Assembly (NCBI GenBank): GCA_029721515.1
Contig: CM056550.1
Coordinates: forward strand, 14,806,906-14,870,905
DNA from: Synanceia verrucosa
Lineage: Eukaryota > Chordata > Actinopteri > Perciformes > Synanceiidae
DNA length: 64,000 nucleotides
Direction of reading: 5' to 3'
The position numbers were made by a program, and so were the translations under genes. Of the stretch, positions 22,291-31,800 are shown in pieces. The notes below the pieces were generated by a model. That model did no database searches, was not told the origin of the DNA, and worked only from the letters and a program-made list of their open reading frames with translations. The stretch's first letter is position 1, and each line of letters begins with the position of its first letter.

Positions 22291-24737
22291 AACTATGTCA
22301 TAACCGCTCTGTAACCTGTGTCTTTGGTCAGCTTGTACATCAGAGGTGGAGAAGGTGTGCAAGGTTTCAGACGAGAATAACCTGCAGCCTTTTAAAGACA
22401 AGATGGAGGACTTCCTCTCTCAAGGTGACTGAAGAATTATTCAGTGTTCTTTATGCAGCAAGGCACGAGCGTTTTAGCACGTTCATTTTTTCATGTTTCG
22501 TGATACCCTGCATGCATCCTCATTAGATTTCTTATCTTTTAACTGACATATTGTTTCACATGCTGTGCAGCACTGCAGTGGTCCAAAGCACCTTTTTATT
22601 TGAAAACTATTTGCATCATTAAAAGTTCATCCAGGCTTTAATGTTCTTCAGGACCGGGATGTTTTACTAATGCTGGTGCAGCACTGCAGTGGCCCACAGA
22701 TGCTTCTTTTTATGGACACATTCATCAGTGTTTGCCTTCTGAGCTGAATTCTTAAACAGATTTCACGTTTGTTAACTTTAGGAGCCTAAAATCACCCATG
22801 TTCACCCATGTGTATATTGACCTCTTGCTTTCTTCCTTGTTTCTCAGCTAAAAGTGAACTGGAGACCCTGGAAGCTCAACTGAGCAGCACTCACAAACTG
22901 TAAGAAACATCATGTAGCATGCAAACACCTGCTGTCTGTTGGCTTCAGCTGGGTTTGGACCAGTGCCTGCTGATCTGTACTGTGCTCTGTACATCAGCTG
23001 GTGCACGCTCCCTATTTTTAGCAGCATTACTCCTTAGAAAGAACAGGACATATACTGTGAATACAGAGCACACCGAAGCCACAGAACGTCTTTGTGTCTT
23101 TGCACTTTGAGCCGACAAGTTGTGAAACATGGTCGACCATGGCAACAGAACACAGCTCAGCTCTAATTGGCTGAATGGTGAGCACTGTTCCCTGCTAACA
23201 GCACAGCTCATCTAAACGAATGCTCGCTGCTTTCAGCTGTTACTAGGCAACAGCTTCCCCTGTCGATAGAGCAGAAAAGTCACAATTATTCCAAAGTTCA
23301 GTTATATGATATACAGTTATTGCATACATCATAACATAACATTTTTATGTTATGATGCTCACTGTTACATGTTAAGCAACAAATGAAATAACAGAGCTAA
23401 CAGCTAACATGCAGAGGTTCCACTGAGCGAGCCATTCAAGCTCTACTCAGTGTAAGGAGAGTTTAAATTGTACCATAAATTTAGTATCGTAACATTGCTG
23501 GATTGTTCCAGAAATCTCCACTGAGGAGTTGTGAGAAGTTTTATGTTTTTATGTATTTCCTGTCAGGTATGCTGTATGTCCAGTATTTCCCTCTGAAATG
23601 TCTCTCTCTAGCTTTCTCTACTTTACTCATGGATATAACATATATTTGTTTTGTCCTGTCAGGTTCCTGGAGCTCACAGTGTTCTTTTCGGTGAAGGCCA
23701 AAGCAGGAGAGAAGGAGGCTTCACCCAACACTTTATTCTGCATCTGGCATGAGTTCTCCTCCGACTTCAAGGACCAGTGGAAGAAGGAGAACAAAGTGAT
23801 TCTTAAGGAGAGGTACAGTAGCTCATGCTGGACATTATCCTGAAGCACCAGTAATAACCCCAAAAAAAGACCATTTGTCTGACGGTCTGTTACCCCAGAA
23901 ATACACCATGCAGCAAACTGACTGAAGGTGTGGTTTTTTTTTATGGCTCTCAGTATTTGGTTCAGTATATTCGGCTGAAATGAGGTCAGGTTTCATAAAT
24001 AGATAATAAATAAAACCCACAGGTTTTATTCCTGGCTTACCACCAGGACATGATCTGGGCTGCTGAGTTTGTAAAAGGAGTTCCTGAAATTGGTGTTTTC
24101 GTATGAACGGCGTGTTTTTGTTGTGTGTTTTGCAGGTTAAAAGCAGCAGAGGAGTGTTTCCGTCAGGCTAAGGAAAAGGCTTCCTACAGCGTCAAACCCA
24201 AACACGCCTCTGGCATCGTAAGTTCACCTTTTGTTTGTGATCATCCTGTTTATTTAAAGACCGGAAAAAAAAATAATACCAAAGTGCATTACACTTTCAG
24301 TCTACCAGCCAGCAGGGGGCGACTCCTCTGGTTCTATATCAGTCTAATATTGTTTTTTATTCCCTCAGTGAAGAGTGTAAACATGAGTTTATGGTCTCAG
24401 TATGTAGTTTCTAGTCTTCTTCAGTACAGCATGGTGTTCATTTTCACCTCAAACATTGCTATTATGAGTTTGTTTATACAGTGAAATAAATGGCCATCAT
24501 GTTGGTGAAATTAACGTTCCACTAATGCCTGTTAAAATATTATAATTACATTATAATTTATATGTAGAATGAGCTCCTGACCGAACAGTTGAACCAGAAT
24601 GTTCACTATTTTTAGTTCAAATGAGTCCAGGTTGCACTGCTTATGTTAAGCTGAGGGACAGGTAATACTGGGATGCACCTGATCTCTTTGATCCTGTGTC
24701 CTCTCCACAGAAAGCCAAGCTTGGCATGAAGATTTGA
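7543..24737 (+). CDS. fmn2: Formin-2, actin nucleator, complete coding region in 20 exons
   Basis: Formin-2 nucleates and elongates unbranched actin filaments through its FH2 domain, uses profilin-actin bound by FH1, and works with Spire (oocyte spindle positioning, neurons). Coding exons: 7543-9107, 10327-10568, 10866-11044, 11483-11633, 13048-13059, 13316-13365, 15160-15998, 16311-16455, 17833-17920, 18237-18298, 19097-19188, 20817-20946, 21623-21769, 21857-21916, 22125-22245, 22332-22424, 22848-22899, 23663-23812, 24136-24217, 24711-24737. All have GT/AG borders and compatible phases. The total is 4287 nt, 1428 residues. Order: MGNQ start; SGSDTDIYSFHSA block; LSRSADWTEEL; GFQDVFTG; coiled coil (about 741-770); proline-rich FH1 (about 850-976); FH2 from about 990 (MKPLYWTRIQL, GNFMNGGN, KLKDVKSS); basic Spire-binding tail ending AKLGMKI. 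The FH1 is much shorter than in human FMN2, which explains the shorter protein. The a or b duplicate is undecided. Confidence 0.95.
9176..9376 (+). mobile_element. TTAA-flanked short element, family A (CTCTTTGAGTGCCAG termini), internally deleted copy
   Basis: TTAA at 9172-9175 and 9377-9380 flanks ends reading CTCTTTGAGTGCCAG and, reverse complemented, CTTTTGAGTGCCAG. The interior (CTAGACCCACAGAATAT, AATAGCTCAAATGAAAGA) recurs at 34697-35107, 42745-42990, 54600-55030, 55640-55732 and 61375-61585. TTAA target duplication fits piggyBac or Kolobok type. It is non-coding. Confidence 0.75.
9769..9880 (+). repeat. Dispersed repeat beginning TTAA-AGGGGACATACC
   Basis: TTAA at 9765-9768 is followed by AGGGGACATACC and then TTTTCAGGTTCAT and CTACTAGAACA. 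The same words recur at about 18316-18400 in another fmn2 intron. The right end is uncertain and may reach about 10215. Confidence 0.5.
13048..13059 (+). other. fmn2: 12-nt microexon of fmn2 (exon 5)
   Basis: AAGACAATCAAG lies between the acceptor ATCTTAG and a strong donor GTGAGTAA. It enters and leaves in phase 1, adding residues E-D-N-Q between exons 4 and 6. Skipping it also keeps the frame, so it could be an alternatively included cassette. The segment lies N-terminal to the coiled coil, in a poorly conserved linker. Confidence 0.65.
13399..14329. mobile_element. Kolobok-like non-autonomous DNA element with long terminal inverted repeats and a THAP-like remnant
   Basis: TTAA (13395-13398 and 14330-14333) flanks an element starting AGGGATATTCC and ending GAGTATCCCT. 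The arms are imperfect inverted repeats of about 200 bp (about 13399-13600 with 14125-14329), sharing TTAGCTTAGCTTAGCAT and GAGTTGCCAGCTAGCAC. The interior, plus strand about 13785-13950, has an open stretch with VISCAAAEE, FHRIPK and LWLAAL. The Cys near the start, the F-H-x-(I/F)-P block and the Trp match the first part of a THAP zinc finger. THAP plus TTAA duplication is typical of Kolobok transposons. It is truncated and inactive. It lies in fmn2 intron 6. Confidence 0.7.
14356..14717 (+). mobile_element. SINE-like retroelement with pol III box A/B and GGATGGATGG tail
   Basis: The head resembles a tRNA promoter: box A TGGTGTAGTGG (14368-14378) and box B GGTTCGACTCC (14412-14422). The body contains GGAGTTTGCATGTTCTCC and GGGATAGACTCCAGCCC, and it ends in a short GGATGGATGG array. 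I know this sequence as abundant in teleosts. A head fragment recurs at 38901-38960. It lies in fmn2 intron 6, just right of the Kolobok-like element. Confidence 0.75.
15511..15890 (+). other. fmn2: FH1 (polyproline) coding segment of fmn2 exon 7
   Basis: CCT/CCA/CCC-rich sequence encodes about six blocks of 6-11 consecutive prolines separated by LPGG-, APP- or GAP-type linkers. These are profilin/SH3-binding tracts that feed profilin-actin to FH2. Being GC-rich and repetitive, the segment is open on both strands; those antisense frames are not genes. Confidence 0.85.
17069..17300. repeat. Pair of about 70-bp direct repeats in fmn2 intron 8
   Basis: TTGGGTGAAGATAAAAA...AGAAAGTATTTCCACCC (17069-17137) recurs with few changes at about 17230-17300. 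Each copy runs on into a (C/T)CATTTAGCAAG word. This looks like a local tandem duplication with later divergence. The interval 16456-17832 holds no exon that I can see. Confidence 0.6.
19189..20816 (+). other. fmn2 intron 11, almost filled by a GGT/GTT/GAT trinucleotide array
   Basis: The donor GCA|GTGAGT is consensus and the true acceptor is CTCCTCTGCTGCAG at 20816. From about 19212 to 20767 the plus (transcribed-sense) strand is GGT with interspersed GTT, GAT, AGT and TGT triplets and almost no C. A decoy TTTCTGCAG at 20774 follows the array; using it would reach an in-frame TAA within four codons. Long open frames on both strands are artefacts of the triplet periodicity. Confidence 0.9.
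19212..20767. repeat. GGT-rich trinucleotide minisatellite, about 1.55 kb
   Basis: The triplet unit is (G/A)(G/T)T with longer local repeats, for example GTTGGTGATGTTGGTGTTGG recurring several times in the first half. The G-rich strand is the sense strand of fmn2. Runs of pure GGT occur near 19905, 20070-20150 and 20500. Confidence 0.9.
22092..22114. repeat. (TG)n run just upstream of fmn2 exon 15
   Basis: A 23-nt TG run ends 10 nt before the exon 15 acceptor CCATCTCCAG (22124). UG runs next to acceptors are known binding sites for TDP-43 and CELF-type factors. Confidence 0.85.
22249..22287. repeat. (AC)n run just downstream of fmn2 exon 15
   Basis: A 39-nt AC run begins inside the donor GTAAC and fills nearly half of the 86-nt intron 22246-22331. 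It is complementary to the TG run on the other side of the exon. A second CAG|GTAACT donor-like site follows it at 22289. Confidence 0.85.
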
Positions 24738-26990
24738 CTCCGTGGAGTCGGTACGAAGAGGCCAGAGGAGAAAGAAGAAGACATGTTGTTTCATGGATTT
24801 ATTTCCTCCAGGTGAATGGACGTGCTGTCAGCGTGATGCCTTATGTCGCTGTGCTCTCCAGCTGTCTGATAACTGCATGGATGCTGCTGCAGAGCCATCA
24901 CTGGGACAGCTCACAAACACAACACATATATATGTATGTACAGTATGTGTGGTGTCCATCAGCTGGGACCGTTACATTGTGGACGTGCAGCAGAACAATT
25001 ACAAAGGATTCAAACTTTTGAAGATCATCTGCAGGAACACTGATGGAAGCACAAACAGGCACTGTCCGATCTAACCACTGCTGTATTTAGTTTAGGCAGC
25101 ACACAACATGACAACACAGTGTCAGTATTGTGGCCTGACTTTCAGGAAAATGTGGCCATTTATAAAGCACTTTATGTTTCCAGCTAAAATGATTTCTCTT
25201 GACCTGTTGGGTGAAGATTTCTCCAGTTTTTTTTTCCAACATTTTGAATTTAAAACTATTTTCATCTAAACCTTCATAGAAATGATTTTCTGCTGTACTG
25301 TTATTCAAAAATTGCTCTACTTCTTGTTGCTGTTTATTATTAACCATAACTGGAGCATAACCCTTGAATGCATCAGACAATGAAAGTAGAACTACAACAG
25401 CATACACTAAAATAGCAGCCCTGACTCAGTCACTAGCCTGCCTCTTGTTAAGGTGTCATGTTGAGCTTAGTCCAAAGCCTTTGATATATTAATATTAATA
25501 TTAATATTAATATCAATGTTTAGTTACTCTCCAAAACGATGAGCTCACCATCAGCTGTCCAGAAGTGTTTTTGGACTGAAGCATTCCTAAAAACACTCAG
25601 AGAACGCAGACCTCTGCCAAGACGGCTGCGACTTTTTATTTAAAGTTTCCCCGCCGCCAAGGAGCTCATGTTTTCACCGGGCCTTGTTTGTTTGTTTGTT
25701 TCCATGTTTGTTTGTTGGTTTGTGGGTTTGCAATGTAACTCAAAAAGCTGTGGACGGTTTTTGATGAAATGTTCAGGATTGGCCGGAAGTGGCCTAACTT
25801 AAAGCTGATTCATTTTTGGTGGTGCCGTAGAGTCGAATCTGATCAGTTTTAAGTTCTGACCAACTCTGAAAATTTCATCAAAAACCATCCACAACTTTTT
25901 GAGTCACTTTGCAAACTGACAAACCAACAAACAAATAAATAAACAAGCCCGGTGAAAACATGACCTCCTTGGCGGCGGAAAACGTGAAACACATTGACAC
26001 ATTTCACTCTTAAATAGATTTTGATAATCTTCTTCCAGGATTATGGTGAAATATTGACACTGGACCTGGAGGTGTGAAGCTTTCCCAGCAAACACACTGT
26101 AACATGTTCTCACTCCCATCAAATAGAAATAGTTTGTGTCATGATGAACAGGAACGATGCACGCAGAACATTAACTTTACATGAAACAAGACGCTTTTAG
26201 CAAATTGCTCATTGTTTCTGCTTGTTTGATGCACATTCCTTTTTTAAATTTATTACACACTGAAATACAAATACAATGCAAACAATGCAATAAATGTACT
26301 TGAGTTAGGTTTAGGAAAAGATCGTGGGTGTGTTGAGGGTTTTGGCCTGAGTTGACCCTCTCTGTGACACTGGTTGGTTTATTTGATGAGCGAGGAGTGA
26401 GACCAGGCTGCATGTTTGGAAATCTTCAGACGTCACTAAAGACTGACTGGTATTTATTAGCAGCACAGCTCAGTGATTCGACCCGGTTAAACCGTGTGAA
26501 TATTTACTGACTGATGACGGCTTCAAAATGTGTCTGAAAGGAACAAACTGATCGACAGACATGGACACTTTGGTTTGAAATCGGCACTCTCTACATGGAC
26601 TTTTGCTCAGCATCACCATGACAGCGTTACATCCCGATGATGCCGTCACGTTTAGTCTCTCACTTTGCCTCCTGTACTGTATGTGCAGAGAAGGGAGTCC
26701 CTGTAAACTTCCATACGTACACCTTTTCTCAGCGATCACACGGATCACATGGATCACATGGATCACATGGCTGTGGTTGAAAGCTGAGTGATGCAGGGTG
26801 TGTACAGTTCATTAAATTACAGCCGTTGACTGTAATGACTTCATCAGTGTGAGGTAATAAACTGTCAAAGTATTGTGAGTTTTCTGCTGGCCGACATGAT
26901 ACTCTCAACATGACCAATTTCATGTGCAATAAATGTTTCTATGTGTGTATGAAGAGGACGCATGGGAGCCGTGTATTTATGTAAAATAAA
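24738..26990 (+). other. fmn2 3' UTR and flank with candidate poly(A) signals (26928-26933, 26985-26990)
   Basis: No further exon is expected after the TGA at 24735-24737. AATAAA occurs at 26928-26933 and 26985-26990; an earlier one at about 26289 is also possible. The segment also contains (TAATAT)n near 25491-25512, the foldback repeat 25592-25985 and a GGATCACAT triplicate at 26743-26769. Which signal is used cannot be told. Confidence 0.35.
25592..25985. mobile_element. Palindromic foldback DNA element, copy 1
   Basis: The two halves are imperfect reverse complements: (GCCAAGGAGCTCATGTTTTC, GTGGACGGTTTTTGATGAAA) against (TTTCATCAAAAACCATCCAC, GAAAACATGACCTCCTTGGC). Copy 2 at 37927-38315 carries the same words. 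The end motif CTCAGAGAACGCAGACCTC here matches the reverse complement of the right end of copy 2. Non-coding; superfamily not assigned. Confidence 0.65.
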
Positions 26991-28147
26991 GAGAATGGAT
27001 TCTGCAGTATTTCAGTTTCGTTGTGGTGAAATGAAAAGTGAAGCAGAATTGCTGCTTCTAAAAATTAGTCTGGTTGTACAGAAGTCTAACAGAAAATGAT
27101 CCTTCTTCTCTCTTTGTTTATTCCCTCAGTAAACACTGTAAACATGAGCTCGTGGTCTCAGTCTGTAGTTTCATGTCTTCTTCAGTACATCCTCATGCTC
27201 ACTTAGTGAATTATGGTTCATATAGAGTCAAACTGACCTTAAAACACGGGATGGTTTAGGGCGGGGCTTCCTGCTGATTGACAGGTCGCTGTCACAGTGT
27301 TGTCCACTTATATTATCATTCATATTTTAGGTTATTCTCAGGGGTTTCCTGAGGATTAATCATGGTTATTATATTTACTGTCAGTGAGTGAGCAGCAGTT
27401 CTGAAGTGTTAGTCATTGAGATAATGTGCTATGATTATTGTTATATATGACAGAGTTTTACAGTGGGTGAGTGTTTATCTATTTGCTTGTGTTTTGCAGT
27501 GTTTTGATAAAGTGATTTTAGAACTTATTAGGTTGCTTGTGTAAAATACATTAAGTCTTCAGTCTAAAAGAGCAGCAGAATCAGCCTTCAGTGTTCCTGC
27601 AGTTTATTATAAGTTGATTTTGAGATATTCACTGTGATACTAGCTGGTTATACTATTGACACCCAAAAAAGAACCATGCACATACAGGTATGGGGTGATT
27701 TTTACTCAGCATGTTCTTAATGGTGGGTGGTTCAGGTGTCCTCTGCACAGTTTCTGCACAGGCTCGTTGCTTCTCTGTGCACACAAGAAGTATGATTCAG
27801 TTTATATTATGACAAAAAATGTTTCTTCAGTCATTTGAGGTGATAAATAGATAACTGAGTGATCATTCACAGATGATCCCTGGCTCTGATTGGTTGTTTT
27901 CCTTCAGGGGTTTTGGTAGGAAGATCAAGTTTTCACCAACTATGCGTCCCATGTACTCCACATACTGTACATGCTCTGTTGTGTTTCCCTCCATTGTGAA
28001 CTTCCCTGATTGTCTCTCCTGTGAAATAAATCTTCCTTGTCTCTCTTTGTCCTAAGCCAGTCCGTCTTGTTCCGTGAATGAAGTCAACCAGATCCATTTC
28101 ATGCAATCCACGTTTTCCTTGTCAAGTTGTTTGGCTCTAAAATGTTA

Positions 28148-28227
<80 letters not shown>

Positions 28228-28869
28228 TACCACCTTCAGATTTATGATGAGGACAATAGCAGCAGCAGTTTTCACAGTTTCACTGAAATTAATGTGCTTC
28301 AGTGCTTTCACTCAAACTGAAACTTCTTTCAGCTTCTTTCATGCTGATACAGAGCTTTGTTGAACGGCACAAACAACAATCACCAAGTTCAACATTAAGA
28401 CCAAGGAGATGATGGAGGACTAGCAGTCCTGAGGACATGTTCTCCTGCTGATCTTTTATCAGACAGCTGCAGAGCTGTGGCATCAAGGAAGGTATGGGGA
28501 GCCCTGGAAATGATCAATAATATCTATAGATGTTATTATAATCAATATTGCACAAAATCAAAAGAGTCTTCTACAAATAGTACTGGTGGAATAAACAGGC
28601 TGATAAACCTGCTGGGGCAGGAGAATTATGGGGGATAATTAAAAAACTATTCTATTCTATTAACATGCTGGAGGTTTATTTTGATACACTGCAGAAACAA
28701 TATGTTTCCTGTGAGCTCTGAAGTTTATTCTGAAAAGACACTTTGAATGTAATGACCCACCACTCCTCACATGTCCAAAACAAACACTAGAGGGACATCT
28801 AGAGGAGCACTGACCACTGGCCAAGCATCACCAGTTTGACCAGTTTAAAATGAGAATGTAATGCACAAT
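26991..28869. other. Intergenic DNA, no gene recognised
   Basis: AT-rich sequence with a (TG)n-(TA)n compound microsatellite at about 28149-28222 and otherwise no coding or structural signal that I recognise. Confidence 0.5.
28149..28222. repeat. Compound (TG)n(TA)n microsatellite
   Basis: About five TG units run into more than 30 TA units. The self-complementary TA run can extrude as a cruciform. Confidence 0.9.
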
Positions 28870-28877
28870 ACTACTAC

Positions 28878-31800
28878 TAGACTTGTAGTTCTCAAGACCA
28901 CTTTTTGTGGTCTTGGTCTTGTCACGGCCTCAACAGTCTTTGGTCTTGCTCTTGTCTCGGGTCTCTCGGTCTTGCAATGTCTCAGACTGGCTGAGCGGTC
29001 TCAAAGGGATTTGTAACCTATAATATCCAGGCATGCACATTTTGTTTTGATATTATTGATATTTATTAGATATTTAAAGAATTTTGGTGCACTTGTGTGT
29101 GTGTCTATGTATTTAATTGCAGTATTATGTAAATATATGGCATTATTGGCCTTTGAATAATATTTGCATATCACTGTGATTGATTACGCATTGGGCTTAT
29201 GCCATTTCAGTGATGCTGATATTATACAATGTAATTTGGCTACTATAATGGGAGATAATGCTATTTCAAGTTGATAAATGTTCTACAACTCATGCAAAAA
29301 ACTTTTTTGGTCTTGGTCTTGACTTGGTCTGTCTTGGTCTCGGTATTGTCTTGGTCTTGATACTCTCTGGTGTTGGTAGTGTTTTGGTCTTGATGCTCTC
29401 TGGTCTTGGTAGTGTCTTGGTCTTGATACTCTCTGGTCTTGGTAGTGTCTTGGTCTTGATGCTCTCTGGTCTTGGTAGTGTCTTGGTCTTGATACTCTCT
29501 GGTCTTGGTAGTGTCTTGGTCTTGATACTCTCTGGTCTTGGTAGTGTCTTGGTCTTGATGCTCTCTGGTCTTGGTAGTGTCTTGGTCTTGATACTCTCTG
29601 GTCTTGGTAGTGTCTTGGTCTTGATACTCTCTGGTCTTAGTATTGTCTTGGTCTTGATGCTCTCTGGTCTTGGTCGTGTCTTGGTCTTGATGCTCTCTGG
29701 TCTTGGTAGTGTCTTGGTCTTGATGCTCACTGGTATTGGTCTTGATACTCTCTGGTCTTGGTAGTGTCTTGGTCTTGATGCTCTCTGGTCTTGGTAGTGT
29801 CTTGGTCTTGATAGTGTCTTGGTCTTGATGCTCTCTGGTCTTGGTAGTGTCTTGGTCTTGATGCTCTCTGGTATTGGTCTTGATACTCTCTGGTCTTGGT
29901 CTTGATACTCTCTGGTCTAGGTAGTGTCTTGGTCTTGATGCTCTCTGGTATTGGTCTTGATACTCTCTGGTCTTTGTAGTATCTTGGTCTTGGTAGTGTC
30001 TTGGTCTTGATGCGCTCTGGTATTGGTCTTGATGCTCTCTGGTCTTGGTAGTGTTTTGGTCTTGATACTCTCTGGTCTTGGTAGTGTCTTGGTCTTGATG
30101 CTCTCCGGTCTTGGTAGTATCTTGGTCTTGATGCTCTCTGGTCTTGGTAGTGTGTTGGTCTTGATGCTCTCTGGTCTTGGTAGTGTGTTGGTCTTGATGC
30201 TCTCTGGTCTTGGTAGTGTCTTAGTCTTGATGCTTTCTGGTCTTGGTAGTGTCTTGGTCTTGATGCTCTCTGGTCTTGGTCTTGATACTCTCTGGTCTTG
30301 GTAGTGTCTTGGTCTTGATGCTCTCTGGTCTTGGTAGTGTCTTGGTCTTGATGCTCTCTGGTCTTGGTAGTGTCTTGGTCTTGATACTCTCTGGTCTTGG
30401 TAGTGTCTTGGTCTTGGTAGTGTCTTGGTCTTGATGCTCTCTGGTATTGGTAGTGTCTTGGTCTTGGTAGTGTCTTGGTCTTGATGCTCTCTGGTATTGG
30501 TCTTGATGCTCTCTGGTTTTGGTAGTGTCTTGGTCTTGGTAGTGTCTTGGGCTTGATGCTCTCTGCTATTGGTTTTGATGCTCTCTGGTTTTGGTAGTGT
30601 TTTGGTCTTGATACTCTCTGGTCTTGGTAGTGTTTTGGTCTTGATGCTCTCTGGTCTTTGTAGTGTCTTGGTCTTGATGCTCTCTGGTTTTGGTAGTGTC
30701 TTGGTCTTGATGCTCTCTGGTCTTGGTAGTGTTTTGGTCTTGATACTCTCTGGTCTTGATAGTGTCTTGGTCTTGATGCTCTCTGGTCTTGGTAGTGTCT
30801 TGGTCTTGATGCTCTCTGGTCTTGGTATCGTCTTGGTCTTGATGCTCTCTGGTCTTTGTAGTGTCTTGGTCTTGATGCTCTCTGGTCTTTGTAGTGTCTT
30901 GGTCTTGATGCTCTCTGGTTTTGGTAGTGTCTTGGTCTTGATGCTCTCTGGTCTTGGTAGTGTCTTGGTCTTGATGCTCTCTGGTCTTTGTAGTGTCTTG
31001 GTCTTGATGCTCTCTGGTCTTTGTAGTGTCTTGGTCTTGATGCTCTCTGGTATTGGTCTTGATGCTCTCTGGTTTTGGTAGTGTCTTGGTCTTGATAGTG
31101 TCTTGGTCTTGATGCTCTCTGGTCTTGGTAGTGTCTTGTTCTTGATGCTCTCTGGTCTTGGTAGTGTCTTGGTCTTGATACTCTCTGGTCTTGGTAGTGT
31201 CTTGGTCTTGATACTCTCTGGTCTTGGTAGTGTCTTGGTCTTGATGCTCTCTGGTCTTGGTAGTGTCTTGGTCTTGATGCTCTCTGGTCTTGGTAGTGTT
31301 TTGGTCTTGATACTCTCTGGTCTTGGTAGTGTCTTGGTCTTGGTAGTGTCTTGGTCTTGATGCTCTCTGGTATTGGTCTTGATACTCTCTGGTCTTGGTA
31401 GTGTCTTGGTCTTGATGCTCTCTGGTCTTGGTAGTGTCTTGGTCTTGATGCTCTCTGGTCTTGGTAGTGTCTTGGTCTTGATACTCTCTGGTCTTGGTAG
31501 TGTCTTGGTCTTGGTAGTGTCTTGGTCTTGATGCTCTCTGGTATTGGTCTTGATACTCTCTGGTCTTGGTAGTGTCTTGGTCTTGATACTCTCTGGTCTT
31601 GGTAGTGTCTTGGTCTTGATGCTCTCTGGTCTTGGTAGTGTCTTGGTCTTGATGCTCTCTGGTCTTGGTAGTGTCTTGGTCTTGATGCTCTCTGGTCTTG
31701 GTAGTGTCTTGGTCTTGATGCTCTCTGGTCTTGGTAGTGTCTTGGTCTTGATGCTCTCTGGTCTTGGTAGTGTCTTGGTCTTGATGCTCTCTGGTCTTGG

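Noticed and set aside
24734..25074. 95-110-codon frames after the fmn2 stop
   Set aside because: They begin at or beyond the fmn2 stop codon and have no formin similarity; 3' UTR.
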